Part shown: positions 54,189 through 62,375 of the stretch, one piece after another
How positions within the stretch are numbered: position 1 is the stretch's first letter
How the letters are laid out: each line of letters starts with the position of its first letter
Notes under the pieces: model-generated
What the model was told of the DNA's origin: nothing
Databases searched by the model: none
Seen by the model: only the letters and a program-made list of their open reading frames with translations
Program-made: the position numbers and the translations under genes
Origin: a virus
Length of the DNA: 64,000 nt
IMG/VR virus record: IMGVR_UViG_3300024346_006511
Location: 1 to 64,000 of that record
Direction: 5' to 3' (one strand)

Positions 54189-54357
54189 ACCCCTTCGTTG
54201 CCTCCATATTCGCTTTCTTGTAAGGTGTAATTAATTTTTTAATCTCACCTGCTGCTTTACGAGCTCTTGCTTGTGAAGTCTTTGTACTTCCGCTATTATT
54301 TTCAGCTAGTACATTAAATTGCTCTGCAATTTGTTCGAATAATTCTTCTTTGTTCAT
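54187..54357 (-). CDS. Histone H1-like basic protein (Hc1 type)
   Basis: A 56-residue protein missed by length filters. It starts at the ATG at 54357 and ends at TAG at 54187. NKEELFEQIAEQFNVL is followed by TSQARARKAAGEIKKLI, matching the RARKA-EIKKL core of Bacteroidota Hc1-type histone-like proteins, then PYKKANMEATKG. It would bind DNA, host or phage. The ATG overlaps the next upstream gene stop by 4 bp, and the GC-rich hairpin and a terminator follow. Confidence 0.7.
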   Translation of the reverse strand: MNKEELFEQIAEQFNVLAENNSGSTKTSQARARKAAGEIKKLITPYKKANMEATKG

Positions 54358-54839
54358 AATTGTTTAATTAATTTATATTTAGTGAATGAATAACTATACT
54401 TTAAGATATAGCTGAAAAATAAATCTCCTGCTATTGCATTAATAAAGAAAGGAATTGCTAAAGTATAACAAAGTACAAATCCTTCTATAGTTTTTGGATA
54501 ACCAGTCAACCATACTCCAAAGTTAGTAACAATGAAGAATATTAAACTGCTCATCAGTATATTTTTAGTTTTAACGGTCTTCCAATAGTGACCAAGTAAA
54601 CTGATAGCTAAGAAGGAACCGTAAACCCAAATCGATATTGAGTAAAACCCTAAGTAGATATCTGATATCGCCATAGCTATTAATGGAAGAAGAGTTCCTA
54701 ACACTCTATTACTAAAAGTAGTTGCTCCAAATAATGCTAAGGCAACTATAGGAGTAAAGTTAGGAGGATGAGGTGCTAATCTTACAAAGACAGCCAACAC
54801 TACAAACATTAACGTTATAAGTTCTTTATGTTTAAGCAT
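54354..54839 (-). CDS. DUF6580-like membrane protein
   Basis: A 161-residue protein with about five hydrophobic segments. RLAPHPPNFTPIVALALFG (residues ~20-38) and FFINAIAGDLFFSYIL (~130-145) are the conserved ends of the DUF6580 group, related in shape to substrate-binding S components of ECF transporters. Uptake of a vitamin such as nicotinate would fit the next gene, NAD synthetase, but is inference. It overlaps nadE by 8 bp. Confidence 0.75.
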   Translation of the reverse strand: MLKHKELITLMFVVLAVFVRLAPHPPNFTPIVALALFGATTFSNRVLGTLLPLIAMAISDIYLGFYSISIWVYGSFLAISLLGHYWKTVKTKNILMSSLIFFIVTNFGVWLTGYPKTIEGFVLCYTLAIPFFINAIAGDLFFSYILKYSYSFTKYKLIKQL

Positions 54840-55581
54840 CTTTAGTATTTGGACAAATTGGTATAGGTACCATCTTATGATTATTTCTATACTGGAAGCT
54901 ATAAAAGATTTTTAGTACTTCTTTTTGCCTTTTAGTAAGTTTTCTCTTATCACCTCCAAAAGTCATAGCCCATTCGAGTTCATCGTATGTACATCCTATT
55001 TGATCTTCATCTGTGCGATCGTCTCCCCAAAGTCCATCTGTTGGGGCAGCGTCAATAATCTCTAAGAGAATTCCTAATTCACAAGCAGCTTCTTTTACTT
55101 CAGATTTCATTAAATCTGCTATTGGACTAATATCAACTCCTCCGTCTCCATATTTAGTATAGAACCCAATTCCGAAGTCTTCTACTTTATTACCAGTTCC
55201 TACTACTAATCCGTTGACCATTGCAGCAGCGTGATATAAAGTAGTCATTCTTAGTCTTGATCTAGAATTAGCTAATGCTAACTTATCCTCTTTCTCAAAT
55301 ACGTTCTTGAAAGCCCAAAAAACCTCGTCTAAATTAAACTGTAAAGGAATTACATTCTCATACTTATTACAAAGCCATTCAATGTGAGATTCTGCTCTGC
55401 TGAGCTCTTCTTTGTTTTGTTCAATTGGAAGAGAGACTACATAAGTCAGTGCCCCAGTTTCTGCACATAAGGTAGAAGTAACGGCGGAGTCTATTCCGCC
55501 GCTTACTCCAATAACAAAGGTTTTATCATTTGCCTCCTTACTGTAATCACGTAACCAATTTGTAATAAAAGTATATTTCAT
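54832..55581 (-). CDS. nadE: NAD synthetase (ammonia-dependent)
   Basis: A 249-residue enzyme converting nicotinate adenine dinucleotide to NAD with ATP and ammonia. The P-loop is VIGVSGGIDSAVTS (residues ~22-35), GTGNKVEDFGIGFYTKYGD (~129-147) and GGVDISPIADLMKSEV (~148-163) are the specific motifs. No glutaminase domain, as in NH3-dependent forms. It shares a base with the groEL stop, so it is expressed with the chaperonin genes. Confidence 0.9.
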   Translation of the reverse strand: MKYTFITNWLRDYSKEANDKTFVIGVSGGIDSAVTSTLCAETGALTYVVSLPIEQNKEELSRAESHIEWLCNKYENVIPLQFNLDEVFWAFKNVFEKEDKLALANSRSRLRMTTLYHAAAMVNGLVVGTGNKVEDFGIGFYTKYGDGGVDISPIADLMKSEVKEAACELGILLEIIDAAPTDGLWGDDRTDEDQIGCTYDELEWAMTFGGDKRKLTKRQKEVLKIFYSFQYRNNHKMVPIPICPNTKDA

Positions 55582-57236
55582 TATCCTAATAACATTTGTT
55601 GAGCTGGATCTACTGGTGTTTTAGAATCTACAGTCTTATCTATCGATACTACTGCTTCAGTAATTAACATCGTTCCGGCTACAGATACTGCATTCTCTAA
55701 TGCTAGTCTAGTAACTTTAGTTGGATCGATAATACCTTCTTTAAACATATTAGCAAAGTCCTCTGCTCTTGAATTATAACCGTACCATTGATCTTTCTTT
55801 TTAAGGTCAATTTTCGTTTTGATATCCTCTATTTCTTTTTCTGAATAACCAGCATTGTAGAGTATCTGATAGAAAGGTCTTTCAATTGATTCAAGTAATA
55901 TTTGAATACCTACTTGTTCACTTGAAGATAGCTTTTTAAACTTACCTTTATCTTTATATTCTCTAAGTAGAGTTGCTGCATTAAGTAGTGCTACTCCTCC
56001 TCCAGGTAGAATTCCTTCCTCTAGAGCTGCCTTAGTGGCGTGAAGAGCATCATCTACTCGATCTTTCTTCTCTTTCATTTCTATTTCTGTATGTCCACCT
56101 ACATGAACTATAGCAACTCCTCCTATAAGTTTACCTAATCTATCTTGAAGGTTTTCTTTCTCAAAAGGTGAATTCGATTCATCGATTTGAGTTCTAATCT
56201 CTTGAACTCTCTCTTCGATTCTATCTTCAGCTCCTTTCGCATCAATAATAGTACAAGTATCTTTAGATACAGTAGCCTTAACTGCTTTACCTAGCCATTC
56301 AGGTTTAAATTTATCTAATCTCATACCTTTCTCTGATGAAATTACTGTACCTCCGGTTAAGATAGCGATATCTTCTAGAGTTGCTTTTTTCCTATCTCCA
56401 AAGTCTGGTGCTTTTACAGCTGCTACGGGAAGGATACCTCTCATCTTATTAACTACCATAGTAGATAACGCCTCTCCATCGATATCGTCAGCTATTACTA
56501 ATAGCGACTTATTTTGTTGAGAGACTGCTTCTAAGACAGGAAGTAACTCCTTGACTTGATTTAGTCTTTTATCGGTAATAAGTATAAACGGATCACGAAG
56601 GACAGCAGTCATGGTATTGTTGTCTGTAACGAAGTATGGAGACTTATAACCTCTGTTGAATTGCATTCCTTCAACTGTTTCTAAATATGTTTCCCCAGTC
56701 TTTGACTCTTCGATTGCAACTACACCATCCTGTCCTACTTTTTCCATAGCAGTAGAAATTAATTCACCAACTTCTGTATCGTTATTGGCAGAGATAGTAG
56801 CGACTTGCTTTAGCTGTCCTTCGTCCGTTATATCTTTACTTACTGATTCTAAATACTCTACAGCTACTTTAGTAGCTTGTTCAATTCCTTTCTTTACCTG
56901 CACTGCAGTATGATCACCAATGGTACCTAAACCTTTTTGGAATATTTCTCTTGCTAGTAACGTAGACGTAGTAGTTCCATCACCAGCTTCTTCTGCTGTT
57001 TTAATTGATGCTTGTTTAACTAACTGTGCACCTACATTTTGTAACGGGTCTTTAAGTTCAATAGACTTAGCTACTGTTACACCGTCTTTGGTTGATATAG
57101 GGTTACCCTGTTGTTGTTCTATAATAACATTTCTACCTGCTGGTCCTAATGTACACACAACGGTCTTTGCTAATTTTTCGATACCTTCTGAAAGTCCTAC
57201 TCTAGCTTTGTGGTTAAATTCTAATTCTTTGCTCAT
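55581..57236 (-). CDS. groL: GroEL-type chaperonin
   Basis: A 551-residue 60 kDa chaperonin. Seen: [14 protein letters not shown] (residues ~28-41), [16 protein letters not shown] (~83-98, ATP site Asp), [20 protein letters not shown] (~165), and [17 protein letters not shown] (~396-412). The C-terminus reads DPAQQMLLG, without the GGM-repeat tail. With groS encoded 2 bp upstream, a full folding machine is present, where most phages encode only one of the two. Identity to host GroEL cannot be measured here. Confidence 0.95.
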   Translation of the reverse strand: MSKELEFNHKARVGLSEGIEKLAKTVVCTLGPAGRNVIIEQQQGNPISTKDGVTVAKSIELKDPLQNVGAQLVKQASIKTAEEAGDGTTTSTLLAREIFQKGLGTIGDHTAVQVKKGIEQATKVAVEYLESVSKDITDEGQLKQVATISANNDTEVGELISTAMEKVGQDGVVAIEESKTGETYLETVEGMQFNRGYKSPYFVTDNNTMTAVLRDPFILITDKRLNQVKELLPVLEAVSQQNKSLLVIADDIDGEALSTMVVNKMRGILPVAAVKAPDFGDRKKATLEDIAILTGGTVISSEKGMRLDKFKPEWLGKAVKATVSKDTCTIIDAKGAEDRIEERVQEIRTQIDESNSPFEKENLQDRLGKLIGGVAIVHVGGHTEIEMKEKKDRVDDALHATKAALEEGILPGGGVALLNAATLLREYKDKGKFKKLSSSEQVGIQILLESIERPFYQILYNAGYSEKEIEDIKTKIDLKKKDQWYGYNSRAEDFANMFKEGIIDPTKVTRLALENAVSVAGTMLITEAVVSIDKTVDSKTPVDPAQQMLLG

Positions 57237-57238
57237 GC

Positions 57239-57547
57239 TTATGCTTCTTTAATAACTGCTAAAATTTCTCTATCTTGCGCTACGTAGTACTCATCTCCTT
57301 CGAAATCAATACGTAATGTACCGATTTTAGGAACTAGTACAACATCTCCTACTTTGCAGGATCTAACACTAATAATTTTACTTGGATCTAATTCGGACTG
57401 TCTTCCAGGACCGACGGCAAGTACTTCACCCATTTCAGGCTTCTCTTTACCCATATCGGGGATAACTATATTTCCGTAAGTTTGTTCTCCTTCGTCTATT
57501 GGTTTGAGGAGAATCCTATCATTTGTTGGTAATAACTGTTTTGACAT
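57239..57547 (-). CDS. groS: GroES-type co-chaperonin
   Basis: A 102-residue GroES. TNDRILLKPIDEGEQTYGNI (~8-27) includes the mobile-loop region, GEVLAVGPGRQSELD (~36-50) is the core signature, and VGDVVLVPKIGTLRI and YVAQDREILAVI end the domain. Normal length for a bacterial GroES. It starts 2 bp before groL's stop-start region and about 20 bp after its promoter. Phage GroES proteins usually fit large capsid proteins; here a GroEL partner is encoded too. Confidence 0.95.
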   Translation of the reverse strand: MSKQLLPTNDRILLKPIDEGEQTYGNIVIPDMGKEKPEMGEVLAVGPGRQSELDPSKIISVRSCKVGDVVLVPKIGTLRIDFEGDEYYVAQDREILAVIKEA

Positions 57548-57567
57548 ATGTAACTTTGTTTATTTAT

Positions 57568-57598
57568 ATTAATATAAGAATAAAAATTGGAAGAACAA
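57568..57598 (-). promoter_or_regulatory. Promoter of the groS-groL-nadE operon, 19 bp spacer
   Basis: TTG at 57598-57596, 19 bp, TATATTAAT at 57576-57568, about 20 bp before the groS start. Confidence 0.6.
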
Positions 57599-57615
57599 AC
57601 CCAGAGCTGGTTTAT

Positions 57616-58035
57616 TTAGCTAATTTTCAAAGTTCTTGGCTCTGATCCTTTAGCAAAAGGGATAATAACTTGCAATAGTCCATTTTTAAACTCAGCTGTT
57701 GCTTTGCCTAAATTAAACTGACTATCTATTTTCCAACCTAAGTTAAATGATCTTTTAGCAATACCTCTATGGATATATTCGCCTAAGTCATCTTCTTTTG
57801 GTTTATCGTAATTTACTCTGATTATATTACCCTCAACGAGAATTTGGATATCATCCTTAGAAATTCCGGTACAAGCAATGTCTAGTCCTAGACCGTTGTC
57901 TCTTTCGTAAATATCTACTGGGTGGGGTAATTTGGAATCTGCTAAAGGTTGATACCTGTTAGCTGTTTGCAGGAAGTTCCTGACTAAGATGTCGAACGGA
58001 TTACGCTCATATATTACATTTCTTAATGTACTCAT
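57616..58035 (-). CDS. Hsp20 small heat-shock protein
   Basis: A 139-residue alpha-crystallin protein. DIYERDNGLGLDIACTGISK (~42-61) starts the domain, YIHRGIAKRSFNLGW (~86-100) is the A-xRSF region, LGKATAEFKNGLLQVIIP (~108-125) is the signature, and the end LKIS carries an IxI-like motif. It holds unfolded proteins for the GroEL pair. It stands alone between two promoters or leaders and is separated from groS by 69 bp. Confidence 0.9.
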   Translation of the reverse strand: MSTLRNVIYERNPFDILVRNFLQTANRYQPLADSKLPHPVDIYERDNGLGLDIACTGISKDDIQILVEGNIIRVNYDKPKEDDLGEYIHRGIAKRSFNLGWKIDSQFNLGKATAEFKNGLLQVIIPFAKGSEPRTLKIS

Positions 58036-58109
58036 ATCATTTGTATTTGTGATGCCCTAAGGTCATCGGTTAATTAAAATTTAAAGCGCTCTGGGCTGCC
58101 TTCCATTTG

Positions 58110-58640
58110 TTATAAATATCGTTGTTTTTTCTTTTTCTGTTCTTGTCTAAGTCTCTTGCTTAGATCTGGTTTAAAAATTAAATCGTAAGGTACTTTACCT
58201 TCATAGTATATATCCTCATAAAATGAGATTGGTATATTTAATTTTTTTGATAGCCATTCTATTTTTTCATCTAAGTACTTTATTTTATCAACATAAAACT
58301 CTAAAGGGTATTTAGGTTCTATAGTTCCTGCTTGCCATTTCAAATGATCTCCTTGTTTTAGGTATTTCATTCCGTGTAGCGCTTGCCAAGATTCTGCTTG
58401 AGCAATTTTATCTTTACGTTGTAGTAAAATAATATTACTAAACCGCTTACTAAAATCTACTATATCATCTAACGTATAATCAACAGTTTTGAAAGGTATT
58501 AATTTAATACATTTAGCCTTCTTTAAATGTTTTATCTCTCTTGGTTCACTAATGAACTTAAAGTCATAATTTTTACTTAATTCGTTACCGAGATAAGTAC
58601 TGCCAGTTCTAGGACCTGATATGATAAGTATACCTTCCAT
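58110..58640 (-). CDS. Sulfotransferase-like protein, second copy
   Basis: A 176-residue protein: IISGPRTGSTYLGNEL (PAPS loop, residues ~5-20), IILLQRKDKIAQAESWQALH (~70-89) and ISFYEDIYYEG (~143-153), the same three marks as the protein at 26429-27028, with about 25-30 percent similarity by eye. Far from the glycan island, next to DNA polymerase, which is unexpected for a glycan enzyme. It shares a base with the polymerase stop-start junction. Confidence 0.7.
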   Translation of the reverse strand: MEGILIISGPRTGSTYLGNELSKNYDFKFISEPREIKHLKKAKCIKLIPFKTVDYTLDDIVDFSKRFSNIILLQRKDKIAQAESWQALHGMKYLKQGDHLKWQAGTIEPKYPLEFYVDKIKYLDEKIEWLSKKLNIPISFYEDIYYEGKVPYDLIFKPDLSKRLRQEQKKKKQRYL

Positions 58641-61027
58641 TAATGTCCTTCTGACCAGTTATTAGCTATCTCTGGAGGTGCTTTTAAAGTTACTCCAGGT
58701 AGTTTAGTCGTATTCTCCATAATCTCTTGAACGTAAGGAGCAAACATTGCAGCATCTTTCTCAGCTACGTTAATTATCAATTGATCATGAACCTGTGCTT
58801 GACATACAGCATCGATACCTAGCTCTTTAGCTTTACGGTTGATAACAAGAGCAGCTCTATTTACTACTGCTGCTGCTAATGACTGCAATTGAAAGTTTAA
58901 ACAGTTGTTAAGTCCGTTACGGTAATCTCTATAGGCTTGAGTAACTTGATCTCTAGCAGATATCATTTTACCAGTCTTTGGATTAGTCTTAGTAGGTATC
59001 TGAGTTTCTAGTTGCTTTCTATATCTCCAGTCCATCATACGGTCCCCAACTTGCTCATAGATACGTTTAACTTTAGGTAAGTGACGTACACGTCCTACAT
59101 AGTTTTCTATCTTACCGTAAGCCTTAACCATTTCTCTTGATCTTTCTCTCCATGCTGCTAGTTCAGGAAAACCATCTAAGTAACCTTTTATAAGTCCTTC
59201 AGCAGTCTTTTGATCTACATCTAAAGTCATCTTAAGAGCATATGCTTCCATACCGTATGCAATACCTAATGAGTATGCTTTAGCTTTATTACGAGCAACT
59301 GGTTCTAACTTCTTAAGGTAGTTATCAGCTTTTTTATCAGCTGAGACTCCGTTAGGGAATCTATCTCTTTGATCGTTTAGCTTCTCAGTTTTTATAGCTA
59401 CAGTAGAATAGAAGTCCCATCCTTTATTAAAGATCTCTTGAAGAGCTTTATCTCCTGTAACACTAGCAAAGCAGTGAGGTTCTAGAGATTCGTAATCCGC
59501 ATCAATAACCTTTCTACCAGGTCCGGCAATTAAGAACTCTCTAACTATATTTACATACTTCATGATTACAGGAGCATCTTCTCCTTCTTCTAGGGGCTTC
59601 GGTAACTGTTGAGCATCAGAACCATATCGACCAGATACAGTACCATTTTGTTTAAAGTAGAAATAATATCTACCGTCTTCCTGACGGTCTCTAAACCTGT
59701 CTACGTAAGTAGATTTGATCTTAAGTAACTTATTATATATACGTAAATTCTCAGCCCAAGGGTACGTCTTTGCTAGCTCTTCTACCATAGACATATCAAA
59801 TTTATCTCTACCAGATTTAGTATTCGCTCCTGATACTTTAGGTTTAATACCCATGTATTTAAACACAATCTCACCTAAGTGTTTCTTAGACTGTATATTA
59901 AGGTATTCACCATCATTAGACTCTTTCCATAGCGACATAGATATTCTAGCTCTTTCTACTTCGTCGATTAACTCTAGATCACCGGTAAGTAAGAACTCCT
60001 TAATCTTAGAGTCTTCTAGTTCCTCTATATTCTTTTGAGTAAGAGAGTATTTACCAGTTTTCTCGCTTTTAGGTAAAGGAAGAGAGTAACGTTGTACTAG
60101 TCTCTGAGCGAAGTTACCTTTATGAGAAGGAGGGTAAGCATCTGTAGCAGTATCTACTATCCATGCTTTTACTTCTGATACTTCTAATAAAGATTTCATA
60201 ACAATCTCTTTATTCTTTGCTTGATCTTCTGTAATCTCTTTATGAATTCTATCAATCAGTTCTACATCTAAGTCTACTCCTTTCGCTTCCATAGGAACTG
60301 TTACCTCCCTATAGATTGGCATTACTTCGTCTTCGAAGAAGAACTTCTCCAAGCCTTCCTTTCGTAACTTATCCAAATATAAATTGCAAATACGAAGGGT
60401 GAGATCAGTATCAGCACTAGCATATCTGCTAAGAATGTCAAGATCTGCTTTATATATTTCGTATAACTCTTTTGTAACTGATCCTCCATTTTTTTTAATG
60501 CTTTCTTTTAGTATTACTTGTTCTTCGTTAGCAGCTTTTTCTACATCAAGCCCTAACTCCTTTTGGTTCATAATTGCAATAGACTTAAGCCCAAAGGGAT
60601 TACCAAAACCAAATGCACCTTCTTCGTACACAGTATGTACTAGAAGTCCTGTATCGACCCAAACATCGGGAAGTAAATCTACACCAAAGTAGTTCTTTAT
60701 AAACTGAACATCAAAGGAAGCATTGTGAAATACTAGTTTCTTACCTTTAAGAAGTTTAAGTAAATTTTTACTAATAACTTCAGTAGATTGATCGTTAATA
60801 GTCTGAAGTACTAATTCGTTTTTCTCATAGTCAAATACTAATGTAGGTAAGTAGAAACCTATACCTTCGTCACCAGATACTGACCAACCAATAATCTTAT
60901 TCTTACGAGGATTAAGACCGGTAGTTTCCGTATCGACTGCGATAACGTCTGAGTCTATAATATGTTGATGTAATAGTTTAAGAGTCTTTTCATCTTGGAC
61001 CGTGTAATACTTTTTTTCTAATTGCAT
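58640..61027 (-). CDS. Family A DNA polymerase with 3'-5' exonuclease
   Basis: A 795-residue replicative polymerase. Exonuclease: AVDTETTGLNP (~35), VFHNASFDVQF (~99), RYASADTDLTL (~200). Polymerase: motif A VIDADYESLEPHCFA (~508), motif B RNKAKAYSLGIAYGMEAYAL (~582), motif C VCQAQVHDQLIINV (~747). The position equal to E. coli Phe762 is Leu (AYSLG). Motif C has Gln where HDE is usual. No 5'-nuclease domain. The start is the ATG in AAAAGGTTATATATG. Confidence 0.95.
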   Translation of the reverse strand: MQLEKKYYTVQDEKTLKLLHQHIIDSDVIAVDTETTGLNPRKNKIIGWSVSGDEGIGFYLPTLVFDYEKNELVLQTINDQSTEVISKNLLKLLKGKKLVFHNASFDVQFIKNYFGVDLLPDVWVDTGLLVHTVYEEGAFGFGNPFGLKSIAIMNQKELGLDVEKAANEEQVILKESIKKNGGSVTKELYEIYKADLDILSRYASADTDLTLRICNLYLDKLRKEGLEKFFFEDEVMPIYREVTVPMEAKGVDLDVELIDRIHKEITEDQAKNKEIVMKSLLEVSEVKAWIVDTATDAYPPSHKGNFAQRLVQRYSLPLPKSEKTGKYSLTQKNIEELEDSKIKEFLLTGDLELIDEVERARISMSLWKESNDGEYLNIQSKKHLGEIVFKYMGIKPKVSGANTKSGRDKFDMSMVEELAKTYPWAENLRIYNKLLKIKSTYVDRFRDRQEDGRYYFYFKQNGTVSGRYGSDAQQLPKPLEEGEDAPVIMKYVNIVREFLIAGPGRKVIDADYESLEPHCFASVTGDKALQEIFNKGWDFYSTVAIKTEKLNDQRDRFPNGVSADKKADNYLKKLEPVARNKAKAYSLGIAYGMEAYALKMTLDVDQKTAEGLIKGYLDGFPELAAWRERSREMVKAYGKIENYVGRVRHLPKVKRIYEQVGDRMMDWRYRKQLETQIPTKTNPKTGKMISARDQVTQAYRDYRNGLNNCLNFQLQSLAAAVVNRAALVINRKAKELGIDAVCQAQVHDQLIINVAEKDAAMFAPYVQEIMENTTKLPGVTLKAPPEIANNWSEGH

Positions 61028-61040
61028 ATATAACCTTTTA

Positions 61041-61475
61041 TTAATTTCGTTGTAAGTTAAGAACAGGAGTATCTCCTATCTGTTTATAGTAATCTTGAAG
61101 CATAGCTTCTTCTAAGCCTTTCTGATAATTAATATAGAAAGAATAATCCAATAAAGTATACTGTTGCTTAGGAGTTTTTAAAACATAGAAGAAGACCTTC
61201 TTATATTTCCTTTTAATCTCATCTCTAATTCTATCATTCCCTGAATTAGATATACATTTATACTGTGTATTGATTCGATGAAAAACATTAGCTGATTGAC
61301 CAATTTTAAGAATCTCACCTTCTTCAGAGACTACTAAATATACACCAGGTTGTTTTTTATAATCGTCTTTATCTAAATTAAAGCTGACATCTACACCCTG
61401 CTTTAATCTATCGCTAACAAATAAGTCAGCAACTTTAACAAATCCTTTTTTACCCCAATATTTAATATTGTTCAT
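61041..61475 (-). CDS. GIY-YIG nuclease-like protein
   Basis: A 144-residue protein. GVYLVVSEEGEILKIGQS (residues ~44-61) is the GIY...YIG pattern (here GVY and KIG), NVFHRINTQYKC (~64) supplies the Arg, and the C-terminal half has EEAMLQDYYKQIGDTP with the Glu, ending PVLNLQRN as GIY-YIG proteins often do. Could be a homing-type or repair nuclease. It is first of the polymerase operon with its own promoter. Confidence 0.75.
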   Translation of the reverse strand: MNNIKYWGKKGFVKVADLFVSDRLKQGVDVSFNLDKDDYKKQPGVYLVVSEEGEILKIGQSANVFHRINTQYKCISNSGNDRIRDEIKRKYKKVFFYVLKTPKQQYTLLDYSFYINYQKGLEEAMLQDYYKQIGDTPVLNLQRN

Positions 61476-61501
61476 AACCTTTATTTTACTAATTATTTAT
61501 A

Positions 61502-61534
61502 CATAAATATAAGAAAAATTATACAGGGAGGCAA
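61502..61534 (-). promoter_or_regulatory. Promoter, CCTCCCTG subclass, for GIY-YIG/polymerase
   Basis: TTG at 61534-61532, 20 bp, TATATTTATG at 61511-61502. Spacer starts CCTCCCTGTATAATTTTTC. AATAAAGGTTATG gives the start of the gene. Confidence 0.75.
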
Positions 61535-61535
61535 C

Positions 61536-62114
61536 TTATTTACTAGAAAGTTCCTTAAGAATTTTTTCTGAATCTATCTTGATTTTATGTTCTATTTCTA
61601 ATTGAGCTATTACTCTAGTTTTCATTTGAACATCACCATTGAAGAAATTCCAAATTAAAGAAGTACGAAGTTTTCTTATATCTCCTTGAACTGATTTACA
61701 GCTCAATTCAAACAATTGCTCATCTTCTTCTTCTACCTCGAAAGGAATATCTTTTTCAGAAGCATAAGAAATAAGTCCTATTAAGTCATTACTTTCATAG
61801 CAACTTTTTAAATTATTAAACTCCTCTTCAGTTCCACCTCTATCTGGATGAGCAATTTTAGAAGCCGAACGATATAGTTTCTTTACTTTAGATGCTTTCT
61901 CTTTCGACTTCTTTTTTTCTTCTTCACCGGGAGGTTTATCTCGCATCTCTCCAGTTTCTTGATTAACCCACATTTCAGTTTTAATGTTATTGAAGTACTT
62001 TCCGAATATCTCTTTCCACTCTACTTCTTGTGAGTCATACTCTTCTTGAGTATCCTCTAATTCAAGTTGTAAGTATTGGTATTTAAGTGAGTACTTCTTT
62101 AACAGTCTGGACAT
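61536..62114 (-). CDS. J-domain-like protein
   Basis: A 192-residue protein. Residues ~78-125 have RSASKIAHPDRGGTEEEFNN then LKSCYESNDL, the HPD loop and helices of a J-domain, which stimulates DnaK ATPase. N-terminal coiled coil (YLQLELEDTQEEYDSQEV) and a C-terminal helical domain (LRTSLIWNFFNGDVQMKTR) flank it. With GroEL/ES and Hsp20 it forms a broad chaperone set. It overlaps the 62114 gene by a base. Confidence 0.8.
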   Translation of the reverse strand: MSRLLKKYSLKYQYLQLELEDTQEEYDSQEVEWKEIFGKYFNNIKTEMWVNQETGEMRDKPPGEEEKKKSKEKASKVKKLYRSASKIAHPDRGGTEEEFNNLKSCYESNDLIGLISYASEKDIPFEVEEEDEQLFELSCKSVQGDIRKLRTSLIWNFFNGDVQMKTRVIAQLEIEHKIKIDSEKILKELSSK

Positions 62115-62374
62115 TAGTATTCCCCGTATAGGTCAAATTTCATTGGTTCTTTTTCTTCGATCTCAACTTCATGTGTTTTGATAGCATAGAGTTTACCCTC
62201 TAATGGAGCTAATCTATACTCACCTTTGAACTTAGTTGCTCTCATATACATCGTCAGTGCCATAACCAATCCTTCAACAACAGTTGATTGATCTCTTTCC
62301 AGAATCCAATTATCTCCGGGAGCTTTTCTCTTAGCAATTAGCTCTCTTTCTTCTTCGATTATAATATCAGCCAT
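62114..62374 (-). CDS. Small unknown protein
   Basis: An 86-residue acidic protein: DIIIEEERELIAKRKAPG, a helix (VEGLVMALTMYMRAT, ~31-45), then strand-rich KGEYRLAPLEGKLYAIKTH and EIEEKEPMKFDLYGE. It starts 1 bp before the queF stop and ends at the J-domain start. No family recognised. Confidence 0.65.
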   Translation of the reverse strand: MADIIIEEERELIAKRKAPGDNWILERDQSTVVEGLVMALTMYMRATKFKGEYRLAPLEGKLYAIKTHEVEIEEKEPMKFDLYGEY

Positions 62375-62375
62375 A

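Noticed and set aside
58036-58109. Attenuator-like hairpins before the Hsp20 gene
   Set aside because: Only short imperfect stems (GATGACC-TTA-GGGCATC) without a T run are seen.
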